From the NCBI GenBank assembly GCA_030019325.1, contig JASEFB010000035.1, positions 1-17,868 on the forward strand: a DNA stretch of 17,868 nt, in the 5' to 3' direction. The position numbers and the translations under genes are program-made. Below the pieces are notes generated by a model. That model was given only the letters and a program-made list of their open reading frames with translations. It did no database searches and was not told the origin of the DNA. Source of the DNA: an archaeon. GTDB lineage: Archaea; Halobacteriota; Syntropharchaeia; Alkanophagales; Methanospirareceae. This document shows, piece by piece, positions 6,959 through 14,094 of the stretch (positions are counted from its first letter, which is position 1; every line of letters starts with the position of its first letter).

Positions 6959-7777
6959 TCAGCGAATGTCGGAAATAAAAATCTTTAGTGCATCTTTAAA
7001 CCTCTCATCTGCTAATGAAAGTTCAATATTCGATTTCAGCCAGTCGAGCTTATTCCCTATGTCATATCTTCTTCCCCTGTAAACGTATGCATATATCTTT
7101 TCTCTTACGAGACGTAACGCATCGGTAAGTTGGATCTCATTTCCTTTTCCGGGAGGCGTCATCTTAATTGCATCGAATATCGCCGGGGTCAAGATATATC
7201 TACCCAAGATACCCAAGTTTGATGGCGCTTCTTCCGGCGAGGGTTTCTCCACCAAATCCTCAACGAGGTGAATATCTCCCTCAACCTCCTTTCCTTTTAT
7301 TATCCCATAGCTGCTCAGTTTCTCTTTCGGCACCTCTTCAACGGCAATAATAGCCGTCTTAAATTCCTCGAATTTCTTGATCAGTTCTGTGGTACACCCC
7401 GGGATCGTTATTGTATCCCCTAAGAGGAGCGCAAAAGCTTCCTCCCCCACAAAGCTTCTCGCATGATAAACCGCGTCCCCCAGCCCTCGTGGCTCTCTCT
7501 GTCTGGTATAAAAGAGATTTACACCGCTCATCATCTCATCTATCTCATCTAAAAACTCGTTTTCCATATCACCTTTTCCAAAATGGTCTTCTATTGCCCT
7601 TTTCCCCTTGCCCGTTATAATAAGAATCTCGTTTATTCCCGAGGCTATCGCTTCTTCCACAACGTATTGTATAACCGGCTTATCCACTACCGGGAGCATC
7701 TCCTTCGGTTGCGCTTTCGTTGCGGGTAAAAATCTTGTTCCTAATCCTGCTGCCGGGATAACCGCTTTTCTTATCAT
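6959..7777 (-). CDS. galU: UTP-glucose-1-phosphate uridylyltransferase
   Basis: This enzyme makes UDP-glucose from UTP and glucose-1-phosphate, the entry step of the pathway encoded by this operon. The 272-residue protein carries the signature AAGLGTRFLPATKAQPKEM (9-27) followed by LPVVDKPVIQYVVEEA, then LLGDT in the middle and VEKP further on, all standard for GalU. The length is near the usual 280-300. A dTDP-glucose pyrophosphorylase is less likely because of the TKAQPKEMLP block. The ATG overlaps the stop of the upstream dehydrogenase by 4 nt (7774-7777), so translation is probably coupled. Confidence 0.93.
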   Translation of the reverse strand: MIRKAVIPAAGLGTRFLPATKAQPKEMLPVVDKPVIQYVVEEAIASGINEILIITGKGKRAIEDHFGKGDMENEFLDEIDEMMSGVNLFYTRQREPRGLGDAVYHARSFVGEEAFALLLGDTITIPGCTTELIKKFEEFKTAIIAVEEVPKEKLSSYGIIKGKEVEGDIHLVEDLVEKPSPEEAPSNLGILGRYILTPAIFDAIKMTPPGKGNEIQLTDALRLVREKIYAYVYRGRRYDIGNKLDWLKSNIELSLADERFKDALKIFISDIR

Positions 7778-8646
7778 TCTCTCACGCCATACTCCTCTTT
7801 CATCTTCTCGTTTATTTCATCTACTGCGGTCAGCAACTTTGGTTCTTTCGTATAGCTCAGAGCAAAAGATATGAATGCCTTCAAATCTTTCGGCAGACAT
7901 TTTCCCCCAAACGCCTTTCCATGGATGCTTCCATACTTCCCAATGCGAGGATCGCGAGTAACGATATTTGCAACAATTTGAGAATCAATGCCAAAGGCTT
8001 GGCAGATGAGAAAGATCTCGTTCCAATAGGAGATCTTTGTGGCGAGCATGCAATTGGAAGCGTATTTTATTAGCTCCGCGGTTTTCAAATCTGTTCTGAA
8101 AATAGGCTTATTGAGTGGTTTGTAAAGCTCTTCCAAAACATCACCGGATTTTTTGTCATATTCGCCAATCACAATTCTATCCTCGGTAAAGAAACCCTTT
8201 TTCATGTCTTCTCCTGTGCTCCAAGTCTCAGAAATTTCGGTTAGGAACTCAGGATTCATGCAAAATCCTATTTCTTCATCCCCCACGCCTTTCCTTGAAT
8301 ACTCCTCCACTATCGGAATTACCACGTTCTCCGTCGTCCCTGGAACGACCGTACTTTTTACCGCTATCACGTGATAGCCATCTTTGTCCGCTAATGCCGT
8401 TCCTATGTTTTTTGCGGCGTCTTTTATGTAGTTCAGGTCTATTGCTCCCTCTTCATTTGTTGGTGTTGGAACACAGATGAAAGACACGTCTGTGTTTTCA
8501 ATTGCATACTGTATATCCATGGAGAAATTTGGGAGTTCTTTTTTGTCTACCACATCATAGAAGATCACCTTGTTACCCAATTTGGCGAGGCCCTTCCCAA
8601 TAGTCGTGCCAACCCAGCCCGAGCCGATTATGCTTATCCTTGACAT
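7774..8646 (-). CDS. ugd: Short UDP-glucose 6-dehydrogenase-like protein
   Basis: Members of this family oxidise UDP-glucose to UDP-glucuronate with 2 NAD+. The 290 residues show the Rossmann motif GSGWVG (8-13), CVPTPTNEEG (58-67), STVVPGTT (98-105), NPEFL (131-135), K194 and N198 in the ELIKYASN block, and the catalytic cysteine C250 in FGGKCLPKD. Normal enzymes have about 400-440 residues. This one stops just after the central helix and lacks the C-terminal UDP-binding domain. There is no sign of a frameshift, since the stop overlaps the galU start by 4 nt. It may work as a short natural form, need a partner, or use another substrate. It heads the nucleotide-sugar operon. Its start has only a weak AGG about 12 nt upstream, while a strong Shine-Dalgarno lies 65 nt upstream on the far side of a repeat element. 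Confidence 0.85.
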   Translation of the reverse strand: MSRISIIGSGWVGTTIGKGLAKLGNKVIFYDVVDKKELPNFSMDIQYAIENTDVSFICVPTPTNEEGAIDLNYIKDAAKNIGTALADKDGYHVIAVKSTVVPGTTENVVIPIVEEYSRKGVGDEEIGFCMNPEFLTEISETWSTGEDMKKGFFTEDRIVIGEYDKKSGDVLEELYKPLNKPIFRTDLKTAELIKYASNCMLATKISYWNEIFLICQAFGIDSQIVANIVTRDPRIGKYGSIHGKAFGGKCLPKDLKAFISFALSYTKEPKLLTAVDEINEKMKEEYGVRE

Positions 8647-8659
8647 TTTCTGCTACCTA

Positions 8660-8702
8660 ACGGGGCTTCGCCCCGTTGACCCCGAAAACCCTGTAAGGGT
8701 TT
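8660..8702 (-). repeat. Double-hairpin dispersed repeat, copy 2 (ugd 5' leader)
   Basis: On the + strand: ACGGGGC-TTC-GCCCCGT, linker TGACCCCGA, AAACCCT-GTA-AGGGTTT. Compared with copies 1 and 3, two pairs in the first stem and one in the second have changed on both sides (G-C to A-T, T-A to C-G, G-C to A-T), so pairing is kept. It lies between a Shine-Dalgarno at 8712-8718 and the ugd ATG. Confidence 0.85.
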
Positions 8703-8711
8703 AATTTATTT

Positions 8712-8718
8712 CCTCCTT
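8712..8718 (-). promoter_or_regulatory. Strong Shine-Dalgarno separated from the ugd start by the repeat
   Basis: The minus strand reads AAGGAGG, a perfect match to the anti-Shine-Dalgarno, but no start codon follows at a normal distance. The next gene start is the ugd ATG, 65 nt downstream, with the 43-nt double hairpin between. An oligo-T run (minus strand of 8719-8724) just upstream may end the PEP carboxykinase transcript. Confidence 0.5.
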
Positions 8719-8768
8719 AAAAAATCTTTCGTTGCGCATCTTTTCAAAAGGTGTGGTAAACGTGCTTT

Positions 8769-10652
8769 CTAAGAAAGTTTGAAGGGGGATACATAATTTC
8801 CGTAATTCTCCTGCACCATGATGAGCCTCTGCCTTTGCTCCTCCAGGACCGTAAAAACCGCTTGTGGTGTATCAGAAACTTTTGTCTCGTAGAATTCCTT
8901 TACTCGATCAATCTTAGCCAAATTTTCTGCGACCCGCAACGTGAATTGTTTAATGTAATCCTCTTCAGTATACTCTTTGTTAAGCACCGCTCTAAACAGC
9001 TTCTCAAGGTCTTCATATTTTGGTATGAGTCCTGTAGGCGTTTTTATCGCTTCAACTTCCTTATGTGATCGCCGTTCCATCCATTTGAGCCACACGGCTT
9101 TATCATTCTTATCATTCATGAAATTACCCGCTGAGTCTCTGAGAAAGTAATTCACCGAGAAGATACGAGGCGGATTTTTTAATCCTGTACCAAACTTCAG
9201 ATGATTTTCGATATACTTCCCAAGAGGTATGGAAAGGAAATCTAGGTTTGACATGGGGTTAATCTTTCGCACACCCTCTTTTCCCAGTGTCGCTGCCGTC
9301 GTTTCAGACTCCAACGCAGCACCCATGGTGATGACACCATGCACCCAATCAAAGGATTCCTCTACCGGCACTTTTGTATCTGAGTCTCTTCCACCATAGA
9401 TTATCCCCTTTATCACGACACCTTCAGGATTATCGAGCTCTGAGTCAACATTCTCCAAGAACTTCATGTCAAGGGTAAATCGGGCATTTGGGTGCGAAGG
9501 TAATATTTCATTACCTTTCCCCTCTTTCTTTCCAAGCTGCCATTCTCCCGAATGATTGAAACCCGTTCGAGGCACTCCTCCATCCTTACCAATCCAGTAG
9601 ACTCCTTTTTCTTCCGTAACCAGCACATTAGAAAATATAACATCACCCGGGCTATGGAGTGCTTTCCAAATAATGGGATCGTCCCGGGAGTTTACGCCTT
9701 GTATTATTCCGAATATCCCCTTCTCAGGGTTCACCGCACGTATCACCCCTTCTTTCTTCTTGAGGTATGCTATATCATCTCCAACTATCGTTTCACCTTG
9801 GAGCATGGATGTGGCGGTCTTTCCACAGAGTGAGGGAAAGGCACCGGCAAAATAGGTTATCCTGCCATGCGGACCACGCACACCCATGATAAACATGTGC
9901 TCAGTGAGCCAACCTTCTTTTGACGCCCTGTTTATCGCTGGACGCATTGCTAACTTCTTCAGTCCTATACTATTACCGCCGTATTGCGTATTGACACTAT
10001 ACACCACCTCATCCTCAAGGTCGATATACACCCGCCGTTTAGCGATATTCATGGAGGTTTTTCTGCTATCCAATGCACCTGCGGAATGCACGAACTTAAG
10101 GAACCGTGCAGACTTACCCAATCGTACGAACTCGAGATATCCAGGTCTATACAAGAGGTCCTCCGAGTGGGCCACATAGCTGGAATCGGTTAATTGAACA
10201 GCGGGTATTGAAAATTCAGACTTGAAGGGCCCCAAACAGTAGAATCGCACATATAACTGGTGCCCCGCCATGATATCTCTGAGAATATCATGAATCTCTT
10301 TGAGCCCCTCCAACCTCTCCATCGCATTTATATCAGAACCTAAATCCACCCCGTCAGGTAGAAGGAATTTTGTATTCTCCTTATCTCTCGCCTGGTCGTG
10401 GTAGCCGTCAAAATGAACCGTATGTCCCGCAATCGCAAGTTCCATCTCCTCACCCGTTCTTATCGCTTCTTGCCTGATGTCGTGGATCTCTTCTTCCGAA
10501 TCCGCGCAGACGAACACGCTATCCGGCTTACAAAGCTCAACATATGTAGCAATAAATTGATGGAGCTCAGGATTATCTATCTTCGCGAGTTTCCGATAGT
10601 TATCCTCCCCTAACCCCACTTTGAGCATCTCCAGTGTTCTTTCATCTTCCAT
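8769..10652 (-). CDS. pckG: Phosphoenolpyruvate carboxykinase (GTP)
   Basis: This enzyme interconverts oxaloacetate + GTP and phosphoenolpyruvate + GDP + CO2, linking C4 acids to gluconeogenesis. The ATG at 10652 gives 627 residues, a normal size for the GTP family. It is preferred over the in-frame ATG at 10697 because it has GAGGGGG about 9 nt upstream, and because the upstream TATA-like sequences predict transcription starting at or after 10697. Motifs are the GGNSIGLKKLAMR block with its metal-binding Lys (about 225-237), HMFIMGV (252-258) and the kinase loop FPSLCGKT (272-279) with the GTP-family cysteine C276. VGDDIAYL follows (about 290-297) and supplies a metal-binding Asp. The gene is divergent from an Lrp/AsnC regulator, which may control it. 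A 122-nt gap with a repeat element separates it from ugd downstream. Confidence 0.96.
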   Translation of the reverse strand: MEDERTLEMLKVGLGEDNYRKLAKIDNPELHQFIATYVELCKPDSVFVCADSEEEIHDIRQEAIRTGEEMELAIAGHTVHFDGYHDQARDKENTKFLLPDGVDLGSDINAMERLEGLKEIHDILRDIMAGHQLYVRFYCLGPFKSEFSIPAVQLTDSSYVAHSEDLLYRPGYLEFVRLGKSARFLKFVHSAGALDSRKTSMNIAKRRVYIDLEDEVVYSVNTQYGGNSIGLKKLAMRPAINRASKEGWLTEHMFIMGVRGPHGRITYFAGAFPSLCGKTATSMLQGETIVGDDIAYLKKKEGVIRAVNPEKGIFGIIQGVNSRDDPIIWKALHSPGDVIFSNVLVTEEKGVYWIGKDGGVPRTGFNHSGEWQLGKKEGKGNEILPSHPNARFTLDMKFLENVDSELDNPEGVVIKGIIYGGRDSDTKVPVEESFDWVHGVITMGAALESETTAATLGKEGVRKINPMSNLDFLSIPLGKYIENHLKFGTGLKNPPRIFSVNYFLRDSAGNFMNDKNDKAVWLKWMERRSHKEVEAIKTPTGLIPKYEDLEKLFRAVLNKEYTEEDYIKQFTLRVAENLAKIDRVKEFYETKVSDTPQAVFTVLEEQRQRLIMVQENYGNYVSPFKLS

Positions 10653-10702
10653 CTTTTGCTTTCCCCCTCGCTTCCCTCTATGCCACTTTATCTCCACAAA
10701 CC

Positions 10703-10734
10703 AAAAGGATTTAAAAAGGATAACTATTTATAAA
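10703..10734. promoter_or_regulatory. Divergent pckG/lrp promoter region
   Basis: TATTTATAAA (10725-10734) reads as a TATA box on both strands. On the + strand it is centred about 28 bp before the Lrp ATG at 10758, implying a leaderless mRNA. On the minus strand it predicts a start near 10704. A second minus-strand TATA-like TTTTTAAAT overlaps a direct repeat AAAAGGAT (10703-10710 and 10714-10721, 11-bp period, one helical turn). Such repeats next to a TATA box are a plausible regulator site. Confidence 0.5.
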
Positions 10735-10757
10735 ATTTTCGATAATTAATTTTACAA

Positions 10758-11261
10758 ATGACGGAACTAAAGCTGAAGAAGAAGGACAAATGTGTTATCC
10801 GGGCGCTGCTTGAGAACGGGAGGCTCTCGTATTCAGAGCTCGGGAGACGGTGTGGGATAAGCCGGCAGGTAGCGTTTGAACGGGTAAAGAGGCTATCAGA
10901 GGAGGGTGTAGTAACGAGGTTTTCGGTTTGTTTAGATGCGGAGAAGCTTGGATTCGCTTTCCAGGCGTATGTGTTGATTATTGCGAAGCCTGATGAAAAA
11001 TTGCGAAAAGAACTAACAGGGTTCTTGAGGAATAGTAAAAATGTACGAAGGATTCAACTCCTCTTCGGTCGGTTTGATTTCTTCCTGGAGGTTCTTTTCC
11101 AAGATAAGGATGAGATGACTGAATTCCTGAGGGCGATGCATTCTTTCGGTGCGGTCGAGCGGACTGAAACATTCATAGTGTATCAAACGATAAAGGATAA
11201 ACCAGAAGATTCGTTTTTAGGGTGTTTAAGCGAAAAAGATCTGAAGGTAAGTGGTACGTGA
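10758..11261 (+). CDS. Lrp/AsnC family transcriptional regulator
   Basis: This is a DNA-binding regulator of 167 residues. The N-terminal winged helix-turn-helix (about 7-60) includes DKCVIRALLENGRLSYSELG and GISRQVAFERVKRLSEEGVV. The C-terminal RAM-like ligand/oligomer domain (about 65-145) includes AYVLIIAK and LLFGRFDFFLEVLF, in which the family's G-x-(Y/F)-D turn is present. Feast/famine regulators of this family respond to amino acids or other small metabolites and often act on their own and adjacent promoters. The divergent arrangement with PEP carboxykinase and a shared TATA region make pckG and itself likely targets. The transcript is probably leaderless. The effector cannot be read from the sequence. 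Confidence 0.92.
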   Translation: MTELKLKKKDKCVIRALLENGRLSYSELGRRCGISRQVAFERVKRLSEEGVVTRFSVCLDAEKLGFAFQAYVLIIAKPDEKLRKELTGFLRNSKNVRRIQLLFGRFDFFLEVLFQDKDEMTEFLRAMHSFGAVERTETFIVYQTIKDKPEDSFLGCLSEKDLKVSGT

Positions 11262-11339
11262 GTAGAACGCGGTGTTTTCGGAAGTAATGGCAGAATAAAT
11301 GGAGAATAAGTCTCACCACTGATACGCAAATTCAACGCC

Positions 11340-11347
11340 TTATATTT
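11340..11347 (+). promoter_or_regulatory. Candidate TATA box of the DHPS-like gene
   Basis: TTATATTT is centred about 52 bp upstream of the ATG at 11396 and predicts a short leader of about 25 nt that contains AAAGAGGG close to the start codon. Nothing else was recognised in the 134-bp gap at 11262-11395. Confidence 0.4.
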
Positions 11348-11395
11348 TCTAAAACCCTTCTTTAATACAATTTTCTCCTTTAAAGAAAGAGGGTC

Positions 11396-12928
11396 ATGAG
11401 GATCATATTAGCAACCGGAAGGAAAGCAGAAGGAATGGTTAGGGATGCGGTAAGAACTGCAAATGTGGCTCGTAAAACCTGCGAGGTGCTTACGCAGGAC
11501 TTGGATATAGCAGCGTTTTCTACGCCAAAAACGTTGAGAAAAGCACTTGAAGAACATGGTGGTTCTGAGAAATTGGACTGCAACCTCATTTTAGTTTCAG
11601 GATTTTGCAAAGCTGATTTCAGTGCTTTGGAAAAAGAGATAGCCATACCAATTCGGTTGGGACCACGACATGCATACGACATCGGTGAGGCATTACAATT
11701 TGCAGAAGAAACGGAATTCTCTCCAAATGCACCGGCTGATGTGTTTTTGGCGGCGAAGCGAAAAGAGATGGCGAAGCAACAGCTGTACGAGTTAGAAAGC
11801 AGAGTAAAGGAGGCTTTTTCCTTAAGGGGGGTGAAAATAGGCGGTGGAGCACGAATGAAGGTATGCGCAGAGCTCGTGGATGCAACGCTGATGAAAGAGG
11901 AGGAGATACACCGAACAATAGAGCACTTCCTCAAGAGTGGTGCTGATATTCTGGATATTGGTGTTCATATCGGCGCGAAGCCCGATGCGGTTAAAAAAGC
12001 AGTAAAAACCGCTTTAACTGTTGCACCGGAGGTTCCCCTATCCATCGATACGTTAGATGCTGAACTCATACGGGTAGGAATCGAAACCGGTGTTGACATG
12101 GTGCTCAGCCTGAATAAAGAGAATATCTCAGAAGTGGGTGACGAGCTAAGGGGGAATGATGTTGCAGCAGTCGTCATTCCTGACCGTGATGGAACCCAGA
12201 AAACCAATGAGAGCTTGTTTGCAAACATAAAAATGGCGGAAGAGTACGGCATCAAGCGCATAATCGCAGACCCGGTCTTGAATGCCATTGGGTATGGAAT
12301 TGCTGAATCCCTCTATAACTATTATAGTTTCAGATTGCGTGACAAGAGCACACCTCTTTTCTTTGGCGTTGGGAACGTCATAGAGCTTATGGATGTGGAT
12401 TCGGTAGGTATAAACGCGACCTTAGCAGGTATCGCCTCTGAACTAAGCGCAGACATTCTCTTTACACCGGAATGCAGCGATAAAGCGAGGGGAAGCGTAA
12501 GAGAGCTGCGGGTAGCATCTGAGATGATGATGCTCTCGAAGGCACGTAAAAGTGCACCGAAGGACCTTGGATTAGATCTGTTGATGCTCAAAGAGAAGAG
12601 AAGTGAGCCGGTCATGAGAATTAGTGATAACAGGCTTATTGTTGCGAAAAAGAATGAAACGTGGGAACTTGACCCTAAGGGATGCTTTAGAATCGCGATT
12701 TGTGAGGTAGAAGGTAAGGAGGAAAGCGATAAAAAGATATGTGCACTCCATTCGCCTACCGGGAAGCGAATAATAGGGAAGAGTGCACCTGAGATAATGG
12801 ATACAATCCTGCGATTAAATCTGGTTTCGCTGCTTGAACACGTCTCTTATCTGAGCAGGGAACTAACGAAAGCTGAGCTCGCACTGCAATTGGATCGGAG
12901 TTATGAGCAGGATGAGGCGCTCTTTTAA
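11396..12928 (+). CDS. Dihydropteroate synthase-like protein (archaeal H4MPT-associated family)
   Basis: The 510 residues fall into three parts. An N-terminal domain (1-150, starting MRIILATGRKAEGMV) is found in archaeal DHPS-related proteins. A TIM barrel (about 155-385) has GADILDIGVHIGAKP (182-196), VPLSIDTLDAE (213-223) and the repeated strand-loop pattern of pterin-binding enzymes. A C-terminal domain covers about 390-510. The family occurs in archaea and other organisms that make tetrahydromethanopterin and has been proposed to join the pterin and aminobenzene parts, as DHPS does in folate synthesis; this is known or proposed for the family, not shown here. The long N-terminal extension distinguishes it from bacterial FolP. 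It is followed after 134 nt by a UbiA-type prenyltransferase on the same strand. Confidence 0.85.
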   Translation: MRIILATGRKAEGMVRDAVRTANVARKTCEVLTQDLDIAAFSTPKTLRKALEEHGGSEKLDCNLILVSGFCKADFSALEKEIAIPIRLGPRHAYDIGEALQFAEETEFSPNAPADVFLAAKRKEMAKQQLYELESRVKEAFSLRGVKIGGGARMKVCAELVDATLMKEEEIHRTIEHFLKSGADILDIGVHIGAKPDAVKKAVKTALTVAPEVPLSIDTLDAELIRVGIETGVDMVLSLNKENISEVGDELRGNDVAAVVIPDRDGTQKTNESLFANIKMAEEYGIKRIIADPVLNAIGYGIAESLYNYYSFRLRDKSTPLFFGVGNVIELMDVDSVGINATLAGIASELSADILFTPECSDKARGSVRELRVASEMMMLSKARKSAPKDLGLDLLMLKEKRSEPVMRISDNRLIVAKKNETWELDPKGCFRIAICEVEGKEESDKKICALHSPTGKRIIGKSAPEIMDTILRLNLVSLLEHVSYLSRELTKAELALQLDRSYEQDEALF

Positions 12929-12997
12929 TTCCAAATGTAGTATGAAGCTACTCTTGTCCTTAAAGGCATTTCCACGAAGTGCTGTGGATAATTGGAG

Positions 12998-13066
12998 ATG
13001 AAAGGAATAAAAACCGATGATGTTATTTTAGAATTACTACTAAAAGAGGAAGCGGCAGGAAAATGA
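12998..13066 (+). CDS. Possible 22-residue small ORF overlapping the ubiA start
   Basis: The ATG at 12998, directly preceded by GGAG, opens a 22-codon frame (MKGIKTDDVILELLLKEEA and so on) whose TGA overlaps the ATG of the prenyltransferase as ATGA. That is the layout of translationally coupled genes, and the same overlap occurs twice in the nucleotide-sugar operon. A small inverted repeat, TCCAC/GTGGA, lies just upstream (about 12971-12988). No homology is recognised and the frame could be chance. Confidence 0.25.
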   Translation: MKGIKTDDVILELLLKEEAAGK

Positions 13067-14055
13067 AAGATATACTATCCGGTTGGATTGAGCTTTCAGG
13101 ATTGCCAAAGTTCACGACCTCTCTATTCCCCTTCATTTTGGGATCAGTTGTAGCATGGGTTGATGGATATGCCTTTAACGGCCCCGTGCTCGCAATCTCA
13201 TTGCTTGCAGTGTTTCTGCTCTCAGAGTTCTGCTTCGTGCTCAATGCGAGCAGTATATACGCCGACTCGAAGCGAAAAGGAATCGATTTTCGCGTAGAAG
13301 GAACGAGTACGCTTCATTCCACAGCAATCAGCGGGAGGTTCAATGCATTCGTGAAAGGAGATATAACGGTGAAGCAGGCTGATATCGGTGCTTATCTCTG
13401 TGTTGTGGCTGCAATACCCCTCGGCGTGCTCTTACAGGTCCATTTCAAGACAGGTTATCTCACATTGCCAGTCGGTCTCCTTGGCATATTTATCGCGTAC
13501 TCATATTCGCGTGGACCGCGGCTCTCTTACCATGGATTGGGTGAAATAGCGCTCACTACCGGAGTGGGGTGGCTGACGGTCTTCAGCGGTTATTATTTAC
13601 AAACGCAACAGGTGAACTGGCTTCCGACGATTGTCGCTCTTCCCTGGGTGATCGATGTGTTCAAGCTGAAATTAACGAGGAATATCCCGGATTTCGAGTG
13701 TGACCAGATGATAAACCGCAGGAATCTGACGATTCGATTAGGCAAGCGCATGACAGCCAGTCTTTATGCACCGTTGACCATTTGCTCATGGCTGGCATTC
13801 ATCCCCCTTCTGTTCCTCGATATCGGCGTCCCGTACATTTTTTTCGTGCTGTTAGCCCTTCCGATCTTCTTCACTGCAAAGAGTTTGATTTTAATACAAA
13901 CTTTTAAGAAAAGTTTGATGATCAAAACAAAGGGGGAAGGGGAAACTAAGGAACAAATCAGTAGGATAACCAAATATGCCTTTACGGGCATGATACTGAT
14001 TCCTGTTGCACTCATTGTGATTTTTGTTCTCACAATTGTGCTACAAACTTTGTGA
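13063..14055 (+). CDS. UbiA/MenA-type membrane prenyltransferase
   Basis: This integral membrane enzyme of about nine helices attaches a polyprenyl chain to an aromatic or other acceptor. The 330-residue protein has both family Asp motifs. The first is N61...D68...D75 (NASSIYADSKRKGID), close to the MenA pattern NxxxDxxxD. The second is D210-x3-D214 (RNIPDFECD), followed by RRNLTIRLGKR, as in MenA/UbiA. YSYSRGPRLSYHGLGEIAL (146-164) also matches the family. MenA-like dihydroxynaphthoate prenylation for menaquinone, or another respiratory lipid, is the best guess, but archaeal UbiA members also make lipid ethers (DGGGP synthase) and heme O/A. The Asn-rich first motif and length favour MenA-like. 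The start has AGGA about 3 nt upstream. The gene converges with a flavoprotein that could use a quinone. Confidence 0.8.
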   Translation: MKDILSGWIELSGLPKFTTSLFPFILGSVVAWVDGYAFNGPVLAISLLAVFLLSEFCFVLNASSIYADSKRKGIDFRVEGTSTLHSTAISGRFNAFVKGDITVKQADIGAYLCVVAAIPLGVLLQVHFKTGYLTLPVGLLGIFIAYSYSRGPRLSYHGLGEIALTTGVGWLTVFSGYYLQTQQVNWLPTIVALPWVIDVFKLKLTRNIPDFECDQMINRRNLTIRLGKRMTASLYAPLTICSWLAFIPLLFLDIGVPYIFFVLLALPIFFTAKSLILIQTFKKSLMIKTKGEGETKEQISRITKYAFTGMILIPVALIVIFVLTIVLQTL

Positions 14056-14094
14056 CACCACTGTGAAATAGCAAGGCAAAAAGAGCTGAAGCTA

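Noticed and set aside
10653..10697. Earlier in-frame ATG for PEP carboxykinase (10697)
   Set aside because: It has no ribosome site, lies at or upstream of the predicted transcript start, and adds a basic 15-residue stretch not typical of the family. The ATG at 10652 has GAGGGGG.
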